Below are positions 54,401 through 60,701 of a DNA stretch of 64,000 nt, in pieces. Made by a program: the position numbers and the translations under genes. Location: positions 248,001 through 312,000 of the forward strand of contig SZNP01000007.1 of the NCBI GenBank assembly GCA_005239435.1. Direction: 5' to 3'. The notes below the pieces were generated by a model, which was given only the letters and a program-made list of their open reading frames with translations, did not search any database and was not told the DNA's origin. Each line of letters starts with the position of its first letter. The stretch's first letter is position 1. Origin of the DNA: Halorussus salinisoli (GTDB taxonomy: Archaea; Halobacteriota; Halobacteria; Halobacteriales; Haladaptataceae).

Positions 54401-54793
54401 ACCGCCGAGACGGGTATCGCCGACGTGTCGGCCAACGAGTCGGCCATCGCGCCGGGCGAGCAGGTCGCAATCACCGCGACCGTCGAAAACACCGGGAGCG
54501 AGGCGGGCGAACGAGAGGTCGCGCTGACCCTGTTCGGCGAGCAGGTGGCGACGAAGACGGTCGAGGTTCCGGCCCACGAGACGAAGCGAGTCACCTTTGT
54601 CCGACGAATCGACGCGGCCGGGAACTACACCGCGACGGTGGGGAACGCGTCGGCCGAGTTGTCGGTCGAGGCCGAGAGCGAGGACGACGGACCGGCGAGT
54701 CCGGACGTACCCGTGCCCGGATTCGGCGTGGAAACGACAGTCGCGGCACTGCTGGCGGCCGCGGCACTGCTAATCGTCCGGAAGCGCGAGTAG
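51461..54793 (+). CDS. secreted PKD-domain protein with PGF-CTERM tail (paralogue 2)
   Basis: 1110 residues. Signal peptide TRLAIVGIALLVVSSAVPLS; an N-terminal domain homologous to paralogue 1 (FVVEQGNQCYEVSPL, SFYDYRTIG, LFLYEGPDGVSLVM, TDGGAFRGLD, about 47-245); five PKD domains of ~90 residues (about 245-700) with repeated AYRWDFDGDG and (D/E)NGTYDARVTVVD; a Gly-rich linker (RAGGGGGGGGSTDIG); a PGF-pre-PGF-type domain (about 725-885); two CARDB-type domains; and VPGFGVETTVAALLAA with a RKRE tail, a PGF-CTERM sorting signal. It lacks the two EFAPG repeats of paralogue 1. Probably cell-surface anchored; function may be adhesion or S-layer association. ATG 51461 is the first Met before the signal peptide. 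Confidence 0.9.
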   Translation: MTRTRTRLAIVGIALLVVSSAVPLSPSGGGLLSLSPSGGIAEAAEHSFVVEQGNQCYEVSPLRGNEDVVSFYDYRTIGDAPRGLYSSYMPSQLQREDTSRLFLYEGPDGVSLVMIHNANGGDDGDGSAATFRFRGLPSGGSWAVQDDDYGGQDDRFSRNRIDWTWYGDRTDGGAFRGLDRDGTEVTVVPAFDEQAALYDGPVPRSGDTRAWQFLTGSVGNPDAVGLDMNAPVTIRTGHCTPDETAPSAALSGEDGVAGYPVSFDASGSSDNRGIAAYRWDFDGDGEVERTTTDPTVAYEYDENGTYDARVTVVDEAGNADRAQTRVTVDTDDPPNAAFRTGDSPTEGFPVTFDARNASDDVGIAEYRWDFDGDGEVERTTTDPRITRAYDEAGSYEVGLTVVDRGGANATATRTVSVGEDRPPEPAIRVASPEIPTEGQRVVFDAGNSTDDTGISAYRWSFGENGTATATGERVAYAFDGNGTFPVTLEVVDEGGNNATTTTEVEVLPTDETAPNATARANRTNVTAGAPIEFDASDSTDNRNVSAYRWDFGDGTGASSARANHAYGSAGTYDATVTVTDAEGNAATANVTVVVRPPDTTDPAASLAVETNRTETGTEIEFDASNSSDDGGSGVAEYRWDFDGDGEANRTTENPTVDHAYDENGTYDARVTVVDGAGNADAATVTVEVEQNRQAHHGDDDENGGSDGGNSGGRAGGGGGGGGSTDIGPPPTVTQIEERGPNAGLVDVRNARADETVRADLPASEVANRTGVEFRNLRVDLASDDSHFAVETARPADGATDSALPADVTLGSLAVESNYVQSRQVAGVAYEVAVERSRLADVGLTPADLTAYQRAGDSWEQANASVESRGQTVVLRVEADAFAPIAVGAERSVTVADAELNATQVAADEPVSVTATLHNEGEAAAEFAANLTADGEVVATETVEVPAGETEEVTVEESLAPGTHEVGLDATPVGNVTVAEPTAETGIADVSANESAIAPGEQVAITATVENTGSEAGEREVALTLFGEQVATKTVEVPAHETKRVTFVRRIDAAGNYTATVGNASAELSVEAESEDDGPASPDVPVPGFGVETTVAALLAAAALLIVRKRE

Positions 54794-54837
54794 TCCGACC
54801 GACCCGCCGGCTCGCGCTCGCGGATTTAGAAACGTCC

Positions 54838-54877
54838 GGCGCGTGCGGGCGCGACCTTGCAGTTTGAAGTCGCGCCC
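54838..54877 (+). repeat. dispersed repeat A, copy 3 (complete hairpin)
   Basis: GGCGCGTGCGGGCGCGACCT..., with stem GGGCGCGAC (54847-54855) / GTCGCGCCC (54869-54877) and loop containing GTTTGA. It aligns over its whole length with copy 2 on the opposite strand at 43231. Confidence 0.75.
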
Positions 54878-54909
54878 ATCCGCCGAGGTCTGCGCGAGCG
54901 AACGCGAGT

Positions 54910-55015
54910 GCAGCTCGGAAGACGCGGGTCGTCTTCCGGTGTCTTCAGGAGCGAAGTGACTGAAGGCTCGTCAGAGTGTGCCTCTGAATGTGGACGGGCG
55001 AGCGTAGCGAGCGAG
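54910..55015 (+). repeat. ~53-nt hairpin cassette array, two units
   Basis: Unit 1 includes GCTCGGAAGACGCGGGTCG followed by TCTTCCGGTGTC (stem GGAAGAC/GTCTTCC); unit 2 includes AGGCTCGTCAGAGTGTGCCT then CTGAATGTGGACGG (stem TCAGAG/CTCTGA). The same cassettes recur at 58446-58610. Compensatory changes are described in the findings. Confidence 0.7.
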
Positions 55016-55094
55016 GGGGTTGGGGAGGCGTGAGGCCCGCGCTCGGGGCGACTTACCACGGAAGGCCCTCGACTCGACAACTCTCGGTCTGGGT

Positions 55095-55109
55095 GGACTG
55101 AAAGGGGCC
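55095..55109 (+). repeat. GGACTGAAAGGGGCC repeat, copy 2
   Basis: Identical 15-mer to 51040-51054, here followed by a weaker palindromic stretch (GGTCG...TGGCCGGCCCC). The two copies bracket the second PKD gene. Confidence 0.75.
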
Positions 55110-55270
55110 ACCCGGTCGCGTTTACGTGGTCGTCTGGCCGGCCCCATCCGCGCCGATGCGGTACGTTGCGGTGAGGCGCGGATATGTCGGCCAGCGACCG
55201 CGACCGGGCGGGGCTTTCGAGGATAAACTCACCGCGTCGACTGTCGTGCTACCAACGAAAATAGAAACGA

Positions 55271-55990
55271 CTAGTCCGCGTACTCGGGTCGCTCCTCGTA
55301 CTCGATAGGGTCCCGCACGTCGATATTCTGGAAGGCCTGCAATCGGAACGCACACGCGTCACACGTCCCGCAGGCCGGGGACTCGGCGCGGTAGCAACTC
55401 CACGTGTGTTCGTAGGGGACGCCGAGTTCGGTGCCGCGCTCGGCGATGTCGGTCTTGCTCCACTCCACGAACGGGGCGCGGAGGTCGACGTCGGTGTCGT
55501 CTTTGGTCCCGGTGTCGACGACCTGCTGGAAGGCGTCGAAGAACGCCGGGCGGCAGTCGGGGTAGCCCGAGAAGTCCTCGCTGTGAGCACCGATGAAGAC
55601 CGCCTCGCAGTCGTTGGCTTCGGCGTAGGAGGTTGCCATCGCCAGCAGGTTGGCGTTCCGGAACGGGACGTAGGAGGTCGGAACTTCCTCGGAGTCGAGG
55701 TCGGCGTCCTCGACTGCCATCTCGTCGTCGGTGAGACTGGAGTTTCCGATCTGGGCGAGGTGACCCGTCTCGACGTGGAGGAAGTCGGCGGCGTCCAACT
55801 CGTCGGCGAGTCGGCGGGCGCACTCGTACTCCCTGTTCTCGGTCTCCTGTCCGTAGGAGGTGTGGAGAAGGTAGAGTTCGTACCCCTCCTCGGCGGCGAG
55901 GTAGGCCGCGGTGGCGCTGTCCATCCCGCCGGAGGCGAGGACGACCGCGCGCTTCTCGGTCGTACGCACCTCGGTCGATTCGTCGCTCAT
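55271..55990 (-). CDS. queC: 7-cyano-7-deazaguanine synthase QueC
   Basis: A 239-residue PP-loop ATPase that converts CDG to preQ0, the precursor of archaeosine in archaeal tRNA. PP-loop VVLASGGMDSATAAYLA (about residues 15-31), LAKRK-type TSYVPFRNANLLAMATSYAE, and the C-terminal zinc ligands CYRAESPACGTCDAC. Minus strand; the start ATG is at 55990. It is separated from queD-queE by a membrane gene on the other strand. Archaeosine transglycosylase is not in the window. Confidence 0.96.
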   Translation of the reverse strand: MSDESTEVRTTEKRAVVLASGGMDSATAAYLAAEEGYELYLLHTSYGQETENREYECARRLADELDAADFLHVETGHLAQIGNSSLTDDEMAVEDADLDSEEVPTSYVPFRNANLLAMATSYAEANDCEAVFIGAHSEDFSGYPDCRPAFFDAFQQVVDTGTKDDTDVDLRAPFVEWSKTDIAERGTELGVPYEHTWSCYRAESPACGTCDACAFRLQAFQNIDVRDPIEYEERPEYAD

Positions 55991-56089
55991 GGCCGACTAC
56001 TGGACCGCCGGATAGATGAGTCGTACGGTCCCGACTCCGAATCTCGGCTGACCGACAGGATTATGGTTCGAAGGTTTGACCTGTCCGTC

Positions 56090-56917
56090 ATGGGTGTCGT
56101 CTCGTCACTTTCGGTCGCGGTCGAGATGCTGAAACGAAACCCCGTGCTGTTCGTCGCGGGGCTGGTCGTCGCGCTCGTGAACGGCGTCGCCGCCGGCGGG
56201 CAGATGCTCTCGTCCGGGATGACCAGCGTCGTCTGGAGTTTCGGGTCGTTCGCCATCCAACTCGGGTCGCTGTTCTTCGTCGCGGGGGCCTACGGAATGG
56301 CCGCCGAAGCTATCGACGGTACCACCCGACTGGAGACGTTCCTGTCGGAAGGCAAGGACAACTTCGCGGACGCGCTCGCCGCCACACTGCTGCTCGTGGT
56401 CGCCATGGTCGCGGCGTTCGTGGTCGTCGCCGTCGTCGCTATGGTCGCCGTCGTCGCGGTCCTGGCGGGCGGTAGCGGGACCGGATTCTCGACCGAGATA
56501 TTCGTTCTCGCGATGACCGGGATATATCTGCTCGCCCTGCTTCCCCTGTTCTTCCTCCAGTTCTATCTCCCGGCGGTCGTAGTGTCCGACCGGACGCCCG
56601 CCGACGCGCTCAAGCAGAGCTATCGGCTGGTCCGGCACAATCTCCTCTCGACGCTCGGTTTCGACGCCGTGGTCGCCGCCGTGATGGTGGTCGGAAGCCT
56701 GCCGACAATCTGGCTCTACACGGAGTTTACGGACTCGATGGCGATGGGAGCGGCGACTCCGACGATGTACCCGTACGCTGACCTCTCCCCGACGGTCGTC
56801 GGAACCTACCTCGCGGCGACCGTCGTGTTGGGAACCGTGACGGGAACGTTCTTCTACGCCTATCAGGTCGCGTTCTACGAAGAGTTTCTCCCCGAGAACA
56901 CCGACGACGCGGTCTGA
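56090..56917 (+). CDS. conserved haloarchaeal multi-TM protein
   Basis: A 275-residue membrane protein with about six helices: ALKRNPVLFVAGLVVALVNG-type N-terminus (VEMLKRNPVLFVAG), an Ala/Val-rich helix (LAATLLLVVAMVAAFVVVAVVAMV), LLALLPLFFLQFYLPAVVVSDRTPADALKQSYRLVRHN and a C-terminal VVGTYLAATVVLG. The DALKQSYRLVRHNLLSTLGF segment is typical of a haloarchaeal integral membrane family of unknown function. In-frame ATGs at 56063 and 56090; I prefer 56090, which begins MGVVSSLSVAVEML. It splits queC from queE-queD. Confidence 0.8.
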   Translation: MGVVSSLSVAVEMLKRNPVLFVAGLVVALVNGVAAGGQMLSSGMTSVVWSFGSFAIQLGSLFFVAGAYGMAAEAIDGTTRLETFLSEGKDNFADALAATLLLVVAMVAAFVVVAVVAMVAVVAVLAGGSGTGFSTEIFVLAMTGIYLLALLPLFFLQFYLPAVVVSDRTPADALKQSYRLVRHNLLSTLGFDAVVAAVMVVGSLPTIWLYTEFTDSMAMGAATPTMYPYADLSPTVVGTYLAATVVLGTVTGTFFYAYQVAFYEEFLPENTDDAV

Positions 56918-56944
56918 ACCGAGGTCCGTCCTCTCGAAAACGGT

Positions 56945-57721
56945 CTACGTCTCGGGCGCGTCGTTCCAGAGGTTGACGTGCAGACGTGGCGTGTACCGGA
57001 AGCCGTACTCACGGGCGAGTTCTGCGGTGAGAGACCGCGTTTCGGCGATTCGGTCTTTCGTCGCTCCCTCGGGCATCAGCAGGACGTCGGTGTCCCGAAC
57101 TTCGACCGCGGCGGCGTCTCGAATTCGGGCGAGCAGGTCGGTGATCTCGTCCAGGTCCTCGCGCTCGCTCACGACGAACTTCAACTGGAAGTCGTAGGAC
57201 TCGACCAGTTCGGCGAGCGCGTCGAGGTCGACGCGGCGCTCGTCGTGGCGTTCGGCCCACTCGCCACCGCCTTTCGGGTCCTTCTCCGGCGTCGGCGTGC
57301 TGGACGCTAACTTGGGACTCACGCTGGCGAGGTCGATGGGCGCGTCCGGGGAGACGGTCCCGTTGGTCTCGACGGTGGTGTGGTAGCCTCGCGCGTCGAG
57401 TTCGCGCAGGAGCGACTCCGTGGCCTCGTGCATCAGGGGTTCGCCGCCCGTGACGACCACGTGGTCGGCATCGTAGGACTCGACTTCCGCCAGAATCTCC
57501 TCGACGCCCATCGTCGCGTGGGTCGGTTCCCACGAGGTGTGATAGGAGTCGCAGAACCAACACCGGAGGTTACACCCCGAGGTGCGGACGAAGACGCTCG
57601 GCACGCCGGCGAGGCGGCCCTCGCCCTGCAACGATTCGAAGAGTTCGTTGATGGGGAGCGCGTCGGAGTTCGTCGACGCGCTTTCTTCGGAATCTACGTC
57701 CACGTCGCTGGAGACCGGCAT
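56945..57721 (-). CDS. queE: 7-carboxy-7-deazaguanine synthase QueE
   Basis: A 258-residue radical-SAM enzyme converting 6-carboxy-tetrahydropterin to CDG. The cluster motif is SGCNLRCWFCDSYHTSWEP (CX3CX2C; about residues 49-56), then VVTGGEPLMHEATESLLRELDA, and VETNGTVSPDAPIDLASVSPKLASSTPTPEKDP. It starts 2 bp after the queD stop, so queD-queE is one operon. Confidence 0.96.
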   Translation of the reverse strand: MPVSSDVDVDSEESASTNSDALPINELFESLQGEGRLAGVPSVFVRTSGCNLRCWFCDSYHTSWEPTHATMGVEEILAEVESYDADHVVVTGGEPLMHEATESLLRELDARGYHTTVETNGTVSPDAPIDLASVSPKLASSTPTPEKDPKGGGEWAERHDERRVDLDALAELVESYDFQLKFVVSEREDLDEITDLLARIRDAAAVEVRDTDVLLMPEGATKDRIAETRSLTAELAREYGFRYTPRLHVNLWNDAPET

Positions 57722-57723
57722 CG

Positions 57724-58176
57724 TCAGAAGGTGGCCCCGCCGCAGAGTTCGGCCGTCTCGCTGACCTGCACCGCGACCTCCGAGACGTTGTCGGGGAGTT
57801 CCGCGGCGAGGCGGCGCTCCAGTATCGCGCTCATGACCTCGGCGGTCGGCGGGACGTCCAGCACGACGAGTGCGTCCCCGTCGCCCGACTCCTCGAACGC
57901 CTCGACGAGCGGGTCGCCGTCCTCCAGCAGGAATCTGTGGTCCCACTCGGAGATTATCGAGGTAATATCGCCCTTGTCCACGACCCACCCTTCTTCGCGC
58001 AACTCGCCGACGACCTTCACCGTGATTTCGTAGTTGTGTCCGTGGGGACGACTGCACTTGCCGTCGTGATGGAGGATGCGGTGCCCGGCACTGATGCGAA
58101 TCGGCCGGTCCCGACCGACGTAGAGGGTGCGCTGGCCGGACTCCGCGAGGGGAGATTCGAGTGTTCGCTGAGCCAT
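57724..58176 (-). CDS. queD: 6-carboxy-tetrahydropterin synthase QueD
   Basis: A 150-residue tunnelling-fold enzyme, first dedicated archaeosine/queuosine step (from dihydroneopterin triphosphate). Zinc His in AGHRILHHDGKCSRPHGHNYEITV (about residues 33-56, with catalytic Cys and HGHNY), and DKGDITSIISEWDHRFLL. CTTAAG lies 27 bp before the ATG. Operon with queE. Confidence 0.95.
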   Translation of the reverse strand: MAQRTLESPLAESGQRTLYVGRDRPIRISAGHRILHHDGKCSRPHGHNYEITVKVVGELREEGWVVDKGDITSIISEWDHRFLLEDGDPLVEAFEESGDGDALVVLDVPPTAEVMSAILERRLAAELPDNVSEVAVQVSETAELCGGATF

Positions 58177-58199
58177 ACTCGGAGATTATTCGGCGCGCA

Positions 58200-58205
58200 C
58201 TTAAG
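58200..58205 (-). promoter_or_regulatory. queDE TATA-like box
   Basis: CTTAAG centred 27 bp before the queD ATG at 58176. Inference. Confidence 0.55.
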
Positions 58206-58385
58206 TTCACGCAAACCGCTTGGAGGTCGGAGACGAGCGTGCGACAGTCGCCGGAGCAATGGGTGGTCTGGTTTCGAAAGCCCTGCCCGCCGTGTGCCGC
58301 AAGAACTGGGGAGACTGTGACGGCCTCGAAAGCCCCGCCCACGGTGGAGTGGCCGGTCGGTCGGCGCTCGGAGAACGTTCTACCC

Positions 58386-58397
58386 GGCGCGTGCTGG
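58386..58397 (+). repeat. dispersed repeat A, copy 4 (partial)
   Basis: GGCGCGTGCTGG, followed by TACGGCGCTC instead of the hairpin; preceded by GAACGTTCTACCC as in copy 1 (GAACGTTC upstream). A truncated copy next to the cassette array. Confidence 0.6.
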
Positions 58398-58445
58398 TAC
58401 GGCGCTCACGAACGTCGCGTCGACCACGCGAGGTCGTCGGGAGCG

Positions 58446-58610
58446 GAGCGACCGACGGCTCGGTAGACGCGGGTTGTCTTTCGGTGTCTGCGCGAGCGAA
58501 GCGAGTGGAGGCTCGGTAGACGCGGTTCGACTGCTGATGTCTGCGGGGACGGACGTGACCGCAGGCTCGTCGGAACGTGCTTCCGACGGTGGACGGCGGC
58601 CGCGTCCGCG
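58446..58610 (+). repeat. ~53-nt hairpin cassette array, three units
   Basis: Three successive units each beginning GGCTCG: GGCTCGGTAGACGCGGGTTG..., GGCTCGGTAGACGCGGTTCG..., and GGCTCGTCGGAACGTGCTTC... with stem GTCGGAA/TTCCGAC. Homologous to 54910-55015. Confidence 0.7.
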
Positions 58611-58714
58611 GCCGCCGGGGGACGTGAGGACCGCGGTTCCGGCGCTATCTCGTGCGGTTGCCGTGCTGTGCGGTCTTCACAGGCCTCGGGAGCGGCTCGC
58701 GCACCAGACACCAC

Positions 58715-58800
58715 TTCAAAGACAGAAAAACAATCGTTCGAGATATAAATACATAACTAATAGAAGTAGAGAATGATGTAAAACATAACAAAAACCACTC
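58715..58800 (-). terminator. T-rich region after the DUF3006-like gene
   Basis: On the minus strand, after the stop at 58805, T-tracts (GGTTTTTG, GTTTTAC, then GTTTTTC further on) follow within ~75 nt. Fits archaeal termination of the pglZ-to-DUF3006 direction or its last unit. Confidence 0.45.
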
Positions 58801-58804
58801 AAAC

Positions 58805-59131
58805 CTACTCCTCGGAGTCCTCGTCGGGCCGCTCCGCCAACCTGTCGAACCGCGATTGGGCCGACGAACGCCGGCGTTCGGTCGCTTCCGGGTCGAACGA
58901 CAGCGACTCGACGAACCCGCTCCTGACGACCAGTTCCAGCACCGCGTCCCGCTGGCGGGCGTCCTCGGGCAGTCGCCACGTCGGAACCGCGCGTTCGGCC
59001 ACCACCTCCTCGTCGGATTCGAGGAGCAGGACGGCCAGTTCGGTTCCATCACCCTCCGGGTCCGTCTCCTCGAAGCGGTCCAGCACTGCCACGTACCGGC
59101 CGTCCGGAACGCCGCTTCCGTCACCCGTCAT
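58805..59131 (-). CDS. DUF3006-like protein
   Basis: A 108-residue acidic protein. The first half, GRYVAVLDRFEETDPEGDGTELAVLLLES, matches the small beta-strand DUF3006 pattern (YVAVLDRFE...AVLL); the second half (LPEDARQRDAVLELVVRSGFV...) is helical. DUF3006 genes often adjoin ComEC-like metallo-beta-lactamase genes, as here: its start overlaps the upstream MBL gene's end by 11 bp. Function unknown. Confidence 0.7.
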   Translation of the reverse strand: MTGDGSGVPDGRYVAVLDRFEETDPEGDGTELAVLLLESDEEVVAERAVPTWRLPEDARQRDAVLELVVRSGFVESLSFDPEATERRRSSAQSRFDRLAERPDEDSEE

Positions 59132-60563
59132 ACTCGACCTCCAGCACGAGACGACCTTCGTCGGTCCGGACGAAAACCGTGTCGCCCGCGTTGTTCCAGA
59201 CGGGTCGCTCGGCGTTCCAGTAGTAGTCGCCACCGCCGTCCCGCCCCGTGCCGGTGTGGAGCGTCAGGGTCTCGCCCGGCCCGAGGGTCGTCCCTTCGGG
59301 GAAGGTGTAGGTGTGGTCGGCCTCGTCGGCGACGGTCCACCCCGAGAGGTCGATGGTCCGGTCGCCCGCGTTCCGGAAGACGACGTACTCGTCGTTCAGG
59401 TTCTCGTCTTCGACGCCGCGCGCGTCGGCGTGAACGTCGGCGACGGCGAGCGAGTCGGCGGTCCGTGAGGTCTCCGTTCCGCCGTCGGCCGCGACGGTCG
59501 GGGAGGGAGTCACCCCGGAACTCCCGCCGACCGCGAACGTCGCTCGACGTTCGAGCGGGCCGTCCGCGCCCGGTTCGACGCCGGGCGCGCTCCGGAGTTC
59601 GAGCGGGTCGGTCGGCGCGTCGCGCTGGGTCCGAACCGTGACCGCCTCGCCGTCGGTCTCGAAGACCACGGAACCGTGGACGCCGGTCCAGTAGGTCGGA
59701 ACTCCGCGGTCGGCGAGGCGACCGAGCAGTTCGCGGTGGGGATGGCCGTACGGCGAGTCGTACGCGCTCTGGATGGCGACCACGCGCGGCGCGACCGCGG
59801 CGAGGAAACCGGGACCGGTGCTGGAGTTACTCCCGTGGTGGCCCGCCGCGAGCAGGGTCGCGTTCAACTCCGAACCGTAGGTTCGGGTCAGATACCGCTC
59901 GGCCTCGCTCTCGACGTCGCCGGTCAGGAGGACGCTGGCGTTCCCGCGAGCGACCTGGAGGACGAGGCTGTTCTCGTTGCGGTCGCGGTCGGCGAGCGGC
60001 TCCTCGGGCGGCGCGAGGACCCGCACCGACGCGCCCGCCATCGGAATCGAGTCGCCCGCCTGCGACCGGTAGAGCGTGACGTCGTGTTCCTCTATCGCGT
60101 CGAGGTAGTCCTCGTACGTCCGGGTGGCCGCCGCGATACCGGGGTCGTAAACCGCGCCGACGCCGTCGGCCTCGGTCTCGTAGTAGTCGATGACCTCGGC
60201 GTGGCCCCCGACGTGGTCGGCGTCCCCGTGGGAGGTCACGAGGTAGTCGATGCGCGTGACGTTCCGCGCCCGGAGGTAGTCGAGGACGTGTTCGCCGCCG
60301 TCGTTCCAGTTACCGGAGTCGTAGAGGAGCGTCTCGCCCGTCGGTCCGACGACCAGGACGCTCGCACCCTGCCCGACGTCGATGAAGTGGACCGAGAGGT
60401 TCCCGGCGTCGGCGGCCTCTATCGGCGACTCTGCCGTCGCGGTCTGCGAGGTCGAATCGACGTCCGACCCGACTCCGCCGAGACAGCCTGCGAGCGCCGC
60501 GACGACGACGAGAGCGAGGAGGGAGAACGCGACCCGACGAGCGGGCGTGGCGCGTGGGTTCAT
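59121..60563 (-). CDS. ComEC/Rec2-type metallo-beta-lactamase lipoprotein with lamin-tail domain
   Basis: 480 residues. Lipoprotein signal (VAFSLLALVVVAALAGC, lipobox LAGC, Cys27). The MBL domain (about 55-310) has VHFIDVGQGASVLVVGPTGETLLYD, the metal motif TSHGDADHVGGH (HxDxDH), LLTGDVESEAERYL and AGHHGSNSSTGPGF. The C-terminal ~110 residues form a lamin-tail domain: NDEYVVFRNAGDRTIDLSGWTVADEADHTYTFPEGTTLGPGETLTLHTG. Expected on the outer face of the membrane, perhaps a nuclease-like hydrolase acting on extracellular DNA. Overlaps the DUF3006 gene and lies just downstream of the helicase. Confidence 0.87.
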   Translation of the reverse strand: MNPRATPARRVAFSLLALVVVAALAGCLGGVGSDVDSTSQTATAESPIEAADAGNLSVHFIDVGQGASVLVVGPTGETLLYDSGNWNDGGEHVLDYLRARNVTRIDYLVTSHGDADHVGGHAEVIDYYETEADGVGAVYDPGIAAATRTYEDYLDAIEEHDVTLYRSQAGDSIPMAGASVRVLAPPEEPLADRDRNENSLVLQVARGNASVLLTGDVESEAERYLTRTYGSELNATLLAAGHHGSNSSTGPGFLAAVAPRVVAIQSAYDSPYGHPHRELLGRLADRGVPTYWTGVHGSVVFETDGEAVTVRTQRDAPTDPLELRSAPGVEPGADGPLERRATFAVGGSSGVTPSPTVAADGGTETSRTADSLAVADVHADARGVEDENLNDEYVVFRNAGDRTIDLSGWTVADEADHTYTFPEGTTLGPGETLTLHTGTGRDGGGDYYWNAERPVWNNAGDTVFVRTDEGRLVLEVEYDG

Positions 60564-60701
60564 CGACTGGTCTCACGGTACGACCTCGGAAATGCCTTCC
60601 CACGGAGACGCGACCCGCCGGACGAATCGAAGCGGCAATCGGCGGTCGCCGACCCGACGACTCGCCGGCGCGTCGGCGAAACTCCGCTGAAGCCGACTGG
60701 G

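Larger units (their letters stand above)
54794..55270. other. convergent repeat-rich spacer
   Basis: 477 bp between the second PKD gene and queC, without a supported ORF. It contains repeat A copy 3 (54838-54877), the ~53-nt hairpin cassette array (about 54910-55015) and a GGACTGAAAGGGGCC copy (55095-55109). Confidence 0.7.
58177..58804. other. long spacer with hairpin repeats and AT-rich 3' end
   Basis: 628 bp without a supported ORF. It contains a partial repeat A (58386-58397), the cassette array (58446-58610), a perfect GGCGGCCGCG/CGCGGCCGCC palindrome (about 58595-58616), and an AT-rich stretch (58715-58800) that supplies T-tracts after the minus-strand DUF3006 gene. Confidence 0.65.

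Noticed and set aside
51533..54577. 1014-codon open frame on the minus strand opposite the second PKD gene
   Set aside because: Arg/Gly-rich shadow frame created by GC-rich codons and repeated PKD DNA. The plus-strand protein has a signal peptide, PKD domains and PGF-CTERM.
58645..59124. 159-codon minus-strand frame overlapping the DUF3006-like gene
   Set aside because: Out of frame with the better supported 108-residue gene; Arg/Thr/Ser-rich shadow.
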